DNA of 64,000 bases, taken from NCBI GenBank assembly GCA_949361645.1, contig OX442425.1, positions 6,451,622 through 6,515,621 of the forward strand. Reading direction: 5' to 3'. Source of the DNA: Spongilla lacustris. Taxonomy: Eukaryota; Porifera; Demospongiae; Spongillida; Spongillidae. Both the position numbers and the translations under genes were made by a program. This document shows, piece after piece, positions 54,501 to 64,000 of the stretch. The notes under the pieces are model-generated. The model saw only the letters and a list, made by a program, of their open reading frames with translations. It searched no databases and was not told the origin of the DNA. How positions within the stretch are numbered: position 1 is the first letter of the stretch; each line of letters opens with the position of its first letter.

Positions 54501-57500
54501 ATAAACAACTGTGTATTGTTGGTAACGGCACTAATGGCGCACATTTGCTACGTCCTTAAATAACGTTGGCCAATAAAATCGTCTCAATAAACGATGACCA
54601 GTCATCTCCCTCCACAAATGACCGCCTGAGGGAACGTCATGTGCAAGTCTCAGTACTGTACCTCGACAGCGCTTCGGTAACACCAACTGTTCCACTTGAA
54701 ATGTTGAGCTCCACCCCTTTGGTGTCCATCTTCAGTACACAAGCCCACCTCCTAAAGTATTCTGCTACTGATTCGTTTCTGTCATTTGCTGACCGATCAG
54801 CTGCCCTTATTACTTCCGCTAAAGTTGGGTCTTCCGCTTGCAGCTTCTTCAAGTCCTCGATTGTAATGTCCGGATACTCTGAATTGCCTCCCTCCCATGA
54901 CTTTTCAGTCTCCTGAGCCTTCTTCCTGAACTCTTGTCTTTGATCCTTAGTCAGCTTTGAATTCTTCATAGCAGACTGTCGTTCCACTTGATCAGCTTCA
55001 CTCTTAGACCTAGAGGGAATAATTTTATAGCATGCAGCAGGTTCATTTACACGAACAAGTGTATGAGGTTGTGCACCGGTCAAAAGCTCTTTATCCTTTC
55101 TTTCTTCCAGCTGCTGCTTGGCTTTGGCTCTTGTCATCACCATCATCACTTGCTCTTGACTTACTAAGTTGATGCTTGATCCTGTTCCACTTATCAAATG
55201 TGTTAATTCGGGAACATCTGTTACCAACAAAACAGACACAGGTAGTTCCTCTGATAAAGCCGCTTCCACCTGAATATGAGCTCCATCCAGTTCTACCTCC
55301 ACTAAAGCAAGGGGATGAAGTTTGGTGTCTCCATGTGCACAGGTGATTTTCGCGACCATCCCACAACCTTCTCCATGGCAAGCAAATTCCAACGGACCAT
55401 TGTTCTCGAACATTCCGCGTCAAGAAGAATGTCAGCAACCTCTTGTCCCTCCACCTTGCCCATCTTGTACTTGTACATTGGTCTGCCACCTGCATGTCTC
55501 CTGTCCATCCGTTCCTTGCACACCATACGTTTTTTTGGGCATTCCCACGACATGTGTCTATGCTTTTTACAGTGGTAACACTGAGTACCTCTGCTTTATT
55601 GACTATCTTCTCTTTTCCTCTTATAGCAGTCTTCCTCGGCATGACATGACTTTCCACAGTACTGACATTCACGTGAACCTACTCAATTTGGCTTAGGCAT
55701 AGAGCTAGCCAATGCCTCTGTTTCAGTCCGCCTTGTCTGCTCGTACTCGTCCGCCAACTCGCCTGCCTGCACACATGTTTCTGGCTTTCGATCGAGTACC
55801 CACAACTTCTTATCTGTCGGCAGTGTGTAGAGAAAGTGCTTTTTCCCCACAGCGTTGATGACATCCTCGACAGTGTCACATTCTTTCAGCCAATTGGCTT
55901 GCCACTCCATCAGCGTCATGGCTAGCTCTATGTTCATTTCCCCATTCTTTCGCCTCGCCGACCAAAATTGCCGCCTGTATTCTTCCTCGTTAATCCAATA
56001 CCAGATGAGAATTGCCGCTTTAATTTTCTCGTAATTCCAACTATCTGAAACAGCAGCAAAGGCCAATTGGGTCTTGGCCGTCAACTGGGAAGTCAAATAG
56101 TGCAGCCACCTGATTGTGGGCTGCCATTATCCTTTTGAACGTGACTAAATATGCTTCTACATCATCCTTTTCTTCAACGGAACTAGCTTAACTTGAATAT
56201 CGGGACCTCGACTGCATTGTACTGTCGTTCCCTCCAATGGGTTCACTAGGTTGTCCATGTAAGCCTGCATCTGGTCCAGTCTCTTCTGGCTTTCTTGTTC
56301 TCTCACTTCGCTTTCTTCGTCTTTTCTTTGCCTCTCTGCATCCATCTGGTCCAGTCTCTTCTGGCTTTCTCGTTGTCTCGCTTCTCTTTCTTCGTCTCTT
56401 CTTTCCCTCTCTGCCTCAAACTCTTTTTCACGACATTCTCTCTCTTCTGCTATTTCCACTTCCCGCTTCTTCCGATCCTCTATCACCATTAGCAGTAACT
56501 CCTGCACCTTCAGTTCAGCCATTGTGTCCTTTGTGTCCTTGGTGTCATCCTCCTTATAGAAAAGACCTGAGCACGTTTTTTACATGACTAGGCCAGGGTA
56601 CTTGAAACGTCATGGCATTCCAATTGCTGACACCGCTGCCACCATATTTGACGGTCTGCACGTATATAATGTTAACTCTCAGGCAGTTCAAACTAACTAA
56701 TCTCAAGTTCTACACGCAATTTATACATCAAACCGCGCATGCGAATTCAAATTCAATTGTTCTTGGTGACGGCATCCATCACAGAGCGAAGGAATTAAAA
56801 CACAATACAAACCATGCTCACATGCTAGTGCATTTGCAACATGTTGATTGAAATGGTCATTTATTCCAACAAATGTGTATGGTATCATACAAATTGTAGC
56901 TGCAGCATTACATGCCAAAACTGGGACATCAGAAACTGCTTTGTATCTAGGAAAGCTTCACCAACCATTCGTATGGAGATCAGAGATCAATTACGTTCAG
57001 TTCTCTGGTTCATTGATGCAGATAGACGTTGTGGACAAATGTCTTTGGAGTACAATTGGGTTAGACTGGCTGCCACCGGGATCAAGCTACATGTAATGCT
57101 GCTTTTTTGTATGTCTGAACATGTACATCATTTAATCTAAAACAGTACAATACAGTACATACAGTTTGCCATGTGCAGAAAAGTAAATTGTATGCATGAT
57201 AGACATCTGGCTGCTAACATGCCCTTACCCCTTTTGTGGCATAGAGAACCGGTCAGTTTAGCTTCAGATATTGTTTAGAAACATGCATGTGTCAGCTCGT
57301 ATAACATGGTTACCTAGTTCAGCCTTTTGATTTCACTGAGCTACACTGTACACCTGTAACAATATGAGTCCAATATTAGCACATGCATGTTTCCAAACAA
57401 TACATTATTAATGTGATAATTAATTTATGGAAATCACATCATATTGCGTAACAACATAGATGAGAGACTGACGACACCATTGGACTATTGGATGATTACA

Positions 57501-60500
57501 AATCTTATCAGACATCAGCATCTGGACTTCAGACGGCTTGCCTCAAGGATGTGTAAATGCCAAAGATTTGTATTGGCAGTATTTGGTGCCCTATATTCTC
57601 TGACTAGGACCTCAGAAGGTAGGCAAGATCTGTGGACCACTGAAGATGGTTAGTCGTTTTGGGGAGCGTTATGGTCTGACACGTGATTGTGTTGAAATTC
57701 TACTATGATACCTATCATTTTGCACAGTGCATGAGGTTGTTGATGAGAAATGGGCACCTGATCACCTCCTGATTGAAGGTTTCAATCAGCGTAGAGTACA
57801 AAAACTGAACAGTGCCGGCTCACAAGAGCGAAAAGTCACACCTCACAAGAGCGAAAAATAAGGCACATTCATTGTGGAGTTAGGAAAGATGTTTGTGTTC
57901 ATAGCATAACAAAACAGTCAAATGGAATAAAGTTGTAGAAAGTTATTTTGATACAGCATCTATCATAGACATTTTAAATAATCATATGCATCAAGGAAGC
58001 TTAGCATTGGAAATAGCCTGGCGAATCCAGTCTTGGGCAAGTCGTTTTGTGACAACAGTTCTTGGCATTGTTGAAACTGATGCTTACCTTTTGTACAAGT
58101 AGTTCCACCCAGGAGGTACAAGGCTAAGTCACTCTGATTTCACAGAAGCTGTTGCCAAAGGCTTGCTACTGCAAAATAGTGTTGGCATCCAGGCTATTCA
58201 TGCAAGAGTTGAAACTGAAAATGCCACTTTACCTCACAATATTCTACCACTCAGTTCCGATGTACAGCAAGAATTCCTAACAGTGCACTGGTACTTATGC
58301 TAGCATGTTATGCAGTAGATGCAGGAATCCATGCAAGAATTTATACTCAGACACAGCAAAGAACCAGATTGTTTCATTCTGTGGACTAAAATCAGCACAT
58401 GTTTAGTGAAGCACATTGTACAGTGAAATTGTATCCATGTTATACCCAACTGCATGTTGCTCATGTATGCTTCATGAAAGGTAACTAAGTTATGACAGAC
58501 TACGTGAATACAATTTTAGTAACCAAGATTTGTGAGTGGACTTTCAGTGACAATACCCCAATCAATCTATGATTAATGGTACCATAAGTTTTTTTATATA
58601 CGTATTGGCATTGTAATGGAAACGCTTCTCAATATGACATAATCATTGCTTTATACCAAACATGTAGATCTTACATCAAGTGTTAAATTTTACATCTATC
58701 GGTGTAACTGGCACTCTTTAAAACCATTCTTATCCCGAGTAATACTCACCCATAAAGACGACTATGAAGGAAAATTGGTCTGGCAATGAGAACAGTACGA
58801 GCTTTGTTCTTTTAAAGTAAATGGTCAGGAGACTCGAACAAAACAACAAAATGATTATCTTGCCTTCTGATTTGATAGCAATAAAGAGCCTAACTATCCG
58901 CTACTAGGTACGCGAGTTATATGCGGGTCACATTTTTAAATGACAGCACAAATCCTACATGAGATTTACTACTGTAACTCTCAATAAGATGTTATGTATT
59001 ATAACAGCTAGAATGAGCTGCTAATGCTACAGGATAGGATCTGATTTGACGAACAATATAAAATATACTTTGCTCAAAAGTTGGCCTTACATACAAGCAA
59101 TTATGTAATGATGTACCCGTTGTCTTGGCCAAAGCGTCATAGACTATCCTGAGTTTAGTTTTTTGTTTATCAGCTTGAATTCCAACTTGGTGAGGAATTG
59201 AATGGACCCTATTCAAGTTTCCAACCAATGGTGCATTGACAACCTTAACAAAGCCTTTCCTGATCTAATGCTGGATGATCATATCACATTACTTAAGAAG
59301 ATGTAGTTGTTGTCAAAGGCAACTGCTGAACAGAGGGAATACTTGGCAGGGGCGGCGGAAGGGGGGGGGGGGGGGGGCAAGGGGGTGCTTTAGCCCCCCA
59401 AAATATGAATTTGGGGGGGCTGAGTCCCCTCAAATATTGGACATGAATACAGCCGTTTAGTACATGCGCCGTTATGTGGTTTTACACTGAAATGTATTGA
59501 TAGCATTCATGTTATCATAACATGCCCCTGTATAAGGCATTGTGGGTTAAGAAGGTGTGTCGCCATCATATGATGTCAAACTACAATGTAGCAACCGCGA
59601 TGTCGTATCTGGTTCCGTGAGTTTGGTCAACCTATCAGGGAATAATTTACTTTATAAAAATTGCATAGCATAGCAATTTTGCTACGCAAAATCCAAGTTG
59701 ATTAGCAACTCAGTTCAGTTGCATAGCAATTTTTTCAGAGATGTGTGATGATTCATCATTTGAAAACATTGGATGAATTTACAGCATGCAGAGCTATCCC
59801 ACACACAAGCCCGTGCATTCGGATCGCTTTCAGGTGAACGAGTTGAACGAGGTCACTATCCCATTTATAAGTTTTAACGTTAGTGGTCTTTTATGTAATA
59901 TATATGTACGTACATGTAGGTACGTAAGACCTCCTTCTAGAACTAGAAGGCACCGTGCCCATGTAATTCGTATGCAATTGCTAGCGTCATATTAATTTTC
60001 GCGATCGATGTCACGTGAGTGTGTACAATCCAGCTGATGCAATGTTGCGCGAGCAGCATTTGTACAGACACCTTTTTGACTGGCATGTATTATTTTGTAC
60101 CTTACATATACACGTAGCGCAGATATATTGCATTGCAATTTTCTGTGAATTGTTTGAAGTTGTTTCGAACCTTATAAAAACTGCATCGCGAAATGCGATG
60201 CAATGCCAGTTAAATTATTCCCTGCCTATTGATATCAACCATGATTGATAAGCTAGTCTTCCCCCACATTCAATCAATGTCTCTTGTGCTGAACTTGTAA
60301 AGCCATAATTAAGTGTGTGGCGCTGGCGATCCGTGAAAACCCTTGGTTGTGGTATTTATTTTAACTTTGTAAAAAAAAAAAGAAAAAGGCAATTTCATAG
60401 GCACCGATTCGGGAATTAATGTACCCTATTGAATTATATTATTGTCCCAGCTCGAAACAAAACCAGGCAGCAACGAGGAAGTACATGCATATTGCGATGT

Positions 60501-63245
60501 AGTGGTCAAATTAAGCGTTAAGCGACAATATCGCCGTCCATGCACTAAGAGAGCTATCATATTGGGGAATCATTTTTCTCGATGTTTAGGGCTTAAGTTT
60601 AAATTTTTAAGTTAATTATTTAAATCATTCAACCTTTAGGGCTTCATTTGTTACCGTACATGTGTTGTTTTTTCTTTCCTGAAATCGGTACCTTATTTAG
60701 TCAGGGTTTGCAACCGCCCTTGGCCATCGACTATCACAATCTAAAAAAGGGATGTCACAATCAAGTCCAAATTTTTTAAAATGATTCATCAGAGTTTTAA
60801 CTTGAAAAGTTGAAGCCATAAACAGTGATAAAATCAGGGGTTTTAAAAAAATTCTCTATTAGTACTTGGACCACAATATTGCCGCATAATTTGACTGCTA
60901 CATCACAATATACTTCCTCGATGCTGTCGCGGACTCGTAGACTTTGGTTTTGTGATGATATATTCATATACTTATTGTGCCTTCATTTTAGCCCCCCCCA
61001 AATATGATTAGCTTCCCCCCCCTCCCCCCTGCTTGGAACAGCGATTCACACAGTTGATGGCTGTGATGGTTAGGCCAACTACCTCGGACCAGGTGCCAGC
61101 CTCGGCGAGTAGTAATGATGCCCCAGCTGATGTCTATAATGTTAAGCACATCTGTGGCCACCTTCCCCACAAGGCACACGTAGGCCTTGGTATCAATTGG
61201 GGAGTAGCGATAGATAATTGTTCGATACTTGAATATAAATTATAGATAGTCACTTTGACGATCTTTGAGCGCTTGGGGGGGGGGGGGGGGGGTTACTGGT
61301 GAGCAATGGTAGATGGCCAGATGTACTGGGCAGTGGGGCTATATTATGCTTCTTTGATTTTTTCCACTTGGGGGAGCTACTTTCTTCGGACGCCTCATCG
61401 CCCACTCACTTAAGCTGGGGAGACATGACCTTTGTTGACGCTTCTGAGCCGTCTATGATAAATGTACACCTGCACATGTCCAAATGCAACCAGGGGGCTA
61501 GCATGTTTGTGGGAAAAACCGACAATGTCTTATACTTGCCTAGCCTACCTAACTCTCCCGGGCACAATGGACCCCGGCGCCTACTTTATGAAGTCGAATT
61601 GCTGACTATTGCCAATACCCATCTTCATATCGGAGCTGCAAAAGGCGTTGGGAACCCTTGGACTACATCAAGCGGCATACGCAGGTCACATCATCCACAT
61701 CAGTGCAGCTATGGCCACTGCAGTAGCCGGCGTGGAGGACTCGACTATCTAACTGATGGGAAGATGGAACAGTGCAGCCTTCCTGGGATACATCAAAATA
61801 CCCGGCTCTCAATTTTCAGCAATCACCTCATGGATTGCATGACTGACAGTTGACTATTGAGTTGACCCCACAAATATCCTTGCCATTCATCATGTATACA
61901 CACTTGTAGCTATCTTGGTTTTGCCTTGACCCCTCGGCAGTGGATCCGCCCTCCTTTCGGCAAGGTAGGGGTGGATCCTCACATACACCACAGCTCCATT
62001 CATGGCAGAGGGTAGGGGCGTTACTCTGACACCCGTCAATAGTCAGCATAGGCTCAGAGGTCAGCATAGGCTATACAATAGCCCATTGCCTGTCCACCCG
62101 TAGAGAACTAATGAAGGTTAAAGTAGTTAACCGCAGTTTATGGCCAGGGTGGTGTACCCTTACCAAACCGCTGGGCGCATCATTTATGTATATGTGGTGC
62201 CAGGTCTGTTCCGCACCTCCGTCTCCATCGTCTGTGACAATGTGGTACAGTTGTAGCAGGGCATCCGCCCACCTTATGACAAAGTAGGAGTGGATCCTCA
62301 CGCACAACCTCACCACCCCATGGGGAGGGGTGTTGCTCTGATCGACACTGTCTAAAGGTCAACATAGGCTCAGAGGTCAGCATAGGCTATACCATAGAGA
62401 TTTCACGTCTCCCCCGTAGAGAATTAACTATCTAACAGGAACTCGTCTGGCTCCAAGTGAATGTTAATACCCCTTGATAGAATTATGGCTAGCCAAGAGG
62501 AGAGTAGATTCTTTAACCTTGGTCATTTACATTCAAATTGCATGCTATTCACTTGCCATAGTATATGCAATGCAATTTTGGGACTCGAAGGCTCCAATCA
62601 TACTTTTCTCACCAACTTTCTGTATAAATGAAACTATTCCTGGAGCTCAGCACATGTAGACACTGTTAAAAGGTGCATTGAGCCAAAAATGTGGCCCCTT
62701 GTCCATTATGAACAGAAACGGAATACTTGTGGTACACTGCATCTGTATGAATGAAATTATTATATTTAGTTACAAGTATGATTTGTTTATTATTTTACAA
62801 AGAGCACATGATCATTCACATACAATGAACAGCCAATATCCTCTGTTTGTGTCTTTATGAGAAGTTTTTTTGGTCTATACTCTAAGCATGCAACAACAGT
62901 TTCGTTTTTCATTGGCTAGATATAAATACTCTGTGGTATAACAGCAATCAAAGGCTGGATTGTGATCCATATAGCAATTATGTAATTCACTCCACATACT
63001 ATAAAACATATATGCTTTACCATATCAGTTTGTAAGTGCATGTACATGTCATGCCACTACTTGCCTTCTTGTACATATATGTGTATGCATGTTGCAATGA
63101 ATCAATCAATCAAAAAATTAATCTGTTTCATTTGTTCTGTTCATAGAACAAAACATCTGCATTGCATGTGGCCAGTTGTGCTGGTCAAAAAGAAGCAATG
63201 AAGTTCTTTTTGGAACTAGGTGCTGATGTGAATCTACAAACAGAT
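51484..63245 (+). CDS. gene C: ankyrin-repeat protein, 5' part
   Basis: Exon 1, 51484-51540 (19 codons, MDTSSTRPGVIYIGPRVKQ, then GTAAGC). Exon 2, 52038-52139 (ankyrin cap). Exon 3, 63147-63245 (ankyrin repeat, NKTSALHVASCAGQKEAMKF). All joins are phase 0. The gene continues right of the window, where further repeats and perhaps a coiled coil and kinase are expected by analogy with gene A. Intron 2 is about 11 kb, against 3.4 kb in gene B, because of the inserted elements between 53.0 and 62.4 kb. The cap exon has lost some consensus residues (VDGLETTK where A and B have VDVN). Confidence 0.7.
52038..52139 (+). CDS. gene C exon 2, ankyrin N-cap
   Basis: Thirty-four codons, IAIKVMLTAAKEGDLATVRT then QLRWRIVDGLETTK, between AATACAG and GTGAGT. 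Confidence 0.8.
52340..52765. repeat. about 0.42-kb fold-back element
   Basis: The left arm (TTCTGCCCGTTCAGCATCCC ... GATTCCGATTGC-like stretch) is complemented by the right arm (... TTGTAAAAGGAATGCTAAAC, GGCAGAACGG). Arms are about 190 bases with small indels and meet near 52540. CG-richer than its surroundings. In intron 2 of gene C. Confidence 0.8.
53000..53258. repeat. MITE copy 2
   Basis: Same family and orientation as the copy at 27.1 kb; ends CTCTGCATGAGAAAGTTGG and CAACTTTCTCATGCAGAG form a near-perfect inverted repeat. Confidence 0.85.
53260..54280. other. intron 2 of gene C, nothing recognised
   Basis: No exon, repeat end or coding frame that I can support. Confidence 0.4.
54286..54420 (-). 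repeat. left (3') LTR, 135 bp
   Basis: TGATGGACTGCATGTATATA ... GGCATCCATCACA; about 90% like the other LTR by eye. Confidence 0.9.
54637..55672 (-). pseudogene. zinc knuckles, protease-like region and pol remnant
   Basis: Two CCHC knuckles (near 55675-55630 and 55590-55545; CQYCGKSCHAEEDC and CYHCKKHRHMSWEC) are followed by VADILLDAECSRTMV. There the DTG/DSG active-site triad of retroviral-type proteases reads DAE. The frame continues as 55413-54637 to LKKLQAEDPTLAEVIRAADR, a stretch usually found near the integrase zinc domain, and stops at ALSRYSTETCT. At least two frame changes. Confidence 0.65.
55683..56096 (-). pseudogene. gag SCAN-like segment
   Basis: There are 137 codons, with FAAVSDSWNYEKIKAAIL, LMEWQANWLKECDTVEDVIN and CVQAGELADEYEQTRR. 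This pattern is that of the SCAN/retroviral capsid C-terminal fold found in gypsy elements. Confidence 0.75.
56157..56522 (-). pseudogene. gag N-terminal, charged coiled coil
   Basis: There are 121 codons starting MAELKVQELL, with long runs of E/R/K and a duplicated block (ESQKRLDQM twice). Typical of the N-terminus of SCAN-type gag proteins. The frame ends near 56157, and the next gag segment follows after a frame change. Confidence 0.7.
56649..56783 (-). repeat. right (5') LTR, 135 bp
   Basis: TGACGGTCTGCACGTATATA ... GGCATCCATCACA; same length as the left LTR. Confidence 0.9.
56790..57430. other. between mobile elements, unassigned
   Basis: Two overlapping plus-strand frames (56841-57140, 56848-57096) contain protein-like text but match nothing I can name; possibly more of the piggyBac-like relic to the right. 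Confidence 0.3.
57440..58490 (+). mobile_element. piggyBac-like (DDE_Tnp_1_7) transposase relic
   Basis: Reading across stops near 57920-58170: SYFDTASIIDILNNHMHQ, GSLALEIAWRIQSWASRF, VTTVLGIVETDAYLLYK, then SHSDFTEAVAKGLLL. This is the C-terminal part of piggyBac-type transposases (YFD..iD.hN..RQGxLALE..W). The part from 57444 (DERLTTPLDYWMITNL) may be N-terminal remains. It is related to the minus-strand relic at 31.3 kb. Confidence 0.55.
58500..58990. other. intron 2 of gene C, nothing recognised
   Basis: AT-rich; no supported feature. Confidence 0.35.
58992..59228 (-). mobile_element. BEL/Pao reverse transcriptase fragment
   Basis: The minus-strand frame IPHQVGIQADKQKTKLRIVY then DALAKTTGTSLHNCLYVRPT and FEQSIFYIVRQIRSYPVALA matches the start of BEL/Pao reverse transcriptase (KxRIVFDASAK..G.SLND.L..GP). 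About 70 residues only; the element is otherwise gone. Confidence 0.7.
59347..61031. mobile_element. 1.69-kb non-autonomous DNA transposon with CAGGGGCGG ends
   Basis: The left CAGGGGCGGCGGAAGG..GTGCTTTAGCCCCCC and right TTTTAGCCCCCCCC..CTCCCCCCTG are inverted ends, and CTTGG flanks both sides (59342-59346, 61032-61036). No transposase is recognised inside. It interrupts a plausible frame (TAEQREYL on the left, LEQRFTQLMAVMVR on the right). Confidence 0.7.
61032..62420 (+). mobile_element. DIRS-type tyrosine-recombinase retrotransposon relic
   Basis: The core is 61320-61860. CFFDFFHLGELLSS, HLSWGDMTFVD, VHLHMSKCNQGASMFVGKT, and after a frame change HQAAYAGHIIHISAAM, VAGVEDSTI and MGRWNSAAFLGYIKIPGS. 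This is the order of a DIRS/Ngaro tyrosine recombinase. The tyrosine (GYIK) is kept, but both catalytic arginines (FFRxGE and HxxR) read histidine. Upstream (61036-61130) a gag-like piece is present; the reverse transcriptase is deleted. Confidence 0.75.
61935..62420. repeat. direct repeats at the 3' end of the DIRS-type relic
   Basis: Two copies (about 61935-62090 and 62255-62420) share GTGGATCCTCAC, GCTCAGAGGTCAGCATAGGC and CCCGTAGAGAA. Split direct repeats of this sort are expected downstream of PAT/Ngaro-type elements. Confidence 0.75.
62430..63140. other. end of gene C intron 2
   Basis: AT-rich; from about 62880 it resembles the intron just before gene B exon 3. Confidence 0.5.
63147..63245 (+). 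CDS. gene C exon 3, ankyrin repeat
   Basis: Thirty-three codons ending LELGADVNLQTD, between TTCATAG and GTAAGT. The preceding intron end (TATAACAGCAATCAAAGG near 62938) is shared with the intron before gene B exon 3. Confidence 0.88.
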
Positions 63246-64000
63246 GTAAGTCATGTGGTTTTTAATTACTGCAGGAATGAAATCAAAATCATTTGCAGTC
63301 TGTTATGTTTGTAAATGTATATAAACGATTAAAACTGGATTTAACATGTTTGTAAATGAAATCATGTACATGGACCATCACTACATGAGTTCCGCCATTT
63401 ACATGTATATGACTGACCAAACAGGAGCAACCAACCAACACACATGTGCAAGACATTACATCATAATGATACAATCTGTTACATAGCTCTCTCTCCTACG
63501 TCCTCGTATCCACTTAATGTGTAATGAATTTGCCAAACCAGTCGATCTCTTTTCAGCGAATACCATCTCTGCTCTAGAGGGTTAGCAGTACCTTGCTCTG
63601 GGTCAACAAGTGTGGATGAACAATCTCAATCCGCTATATTTTCCTTGGTCATTTTCAGCCTCAGTGTTGTCTTCCACTTGAATCTCTTCAGGTGGCTGCC
63701 CAAAAATTCCAATATCTGGAGCCATGCCTCTCTTTGGTGCCTCATCATATTTTCTTCTATATCCAGATTGTCAGCTTTTGTAATTCAAAAACCCTGGAGT
63801 CCTTGGAAAGACAAAAGAAAGTAAAACAGATCCTGGCAAGGACCGTTATCAAGCAGCTTTCCGGTGCCACTTACATCTGATCCAGGACACAGCAAAGAAA
63901 AGGTGGTCCACTTTGATCACCTCAATCTTTGTGCAGTCAAGACAACACTCGAGTCATCTGTCAATGAACAGACCCCTATGCCACACTAATCACCTGTATT
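63246..64000. other. gene C intron 3, truncated by window
   Basis: No exon recognised. The text from 63600 to 63890 is less AT-rich, with two overlapping open frames, and may be another transposon piece. Confidence 0.3.

Larger units (their letters stand above)
54286..56783 (-). mobile_element. compact LTR retrotransposon (Ty3/gypsy-like), no reverse transcriptase
   Basis: Two 135-base direct repeats, 54286-54420 and 56649-56783, both starting TGA and ending ACA on the plus strand, bound a 2.2-kb interior read on the minus strand. Next to the right (5') LTR the minus strand reads TGGTGGCAGCGGTG, a plausible primer-binding site. The interior encodes, in order, a charged coiled gag start, a SCAN-like gag segment, two CCHC knuckles and a protease-like region, then a short tail. 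No reverse transcriptase, RNase H or integrase core is present. Frames are interrupted, and flanking bases (GTGTG / GAGCG) are not an exact target duplication. It could only have moved by borrowing enzymes. Confidence 0.85.

Noticed and set aside
55315..55696. Plus-strand frames of 68-124 codons
   Set aside because: Antisense of the gag knuckle and protease-like region of the LTR element.

Overview
The window is intron-rich animal DNA. It has short exons with canonical GT..AG borders, many transposon relics, minisatellites, and very many palindromic TACATGTA-type words. The gene content (serial ankyrin exons joined to a tyrosine-kinase-like kinase, and retroelement remains of kinds I associate with reef invertebrates) suggests an early-branching marine animal. 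A sponge is my best guess, but this is inference and not proven by the sequence.

Layout. 0-4 kb: end of a retroelement, a 26-bp minisatellite, two minus-strand ankyrin exons (gene D, running off the left edge) and another retroelement relic. 4-9 kb: non-coding, with two tandem arrays. 9-15.4 kb: a minus-strand locus with CCCH zinc-finger, HELZ/UPF1-type helicase and trimethylguanosine synthase (TGS1) exons. Their splice sites are recognisable, but the reading frames are broken in several places. 15.5-15.8 kb: a RecQ-helicase N-terminal fragment on the plus strand. 16.5-18.5 kb: a pogo-type transposase relic split by a later insertion.

18.8 kb to the right end: three plus-strand ankyrin genes in tandem. 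Gene A (18.8-33.6 kb) looks complete: a 3-codon first exon, four ankyrin exons, and one long exon with a coiled coil and a kinase domain, about 471 aa in all. Gene B (36.8-48.6 kb) has an ankyrin cap and five further full repeats, but no visible kinase and no ATG at the expected start. Gene C starts at 51.5 kb and runs off the right edge. Its second intron is swollen by an LTR retrotransposon lacking reverse transcriptase, a piggyBac-like relic, a BEL/Pao fragment, a hAT-like element and a DIRS-type relic.

All ankyrin introns lie in phase 0 and nearly every ankyrin exon is 99 or 102 bases, one repeat per exon. That allows exons to be gained, lost or shuffled without breaking frame. The 5' ends of B and C are copies of each other, so the array grew by segmental duplication. 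By analogy with ankyrin/TKL proteins elsewhere, the encoded proteins would be intracellular binding-plus-signalling molecules; their ligands and targets cannot be read from the sequence.
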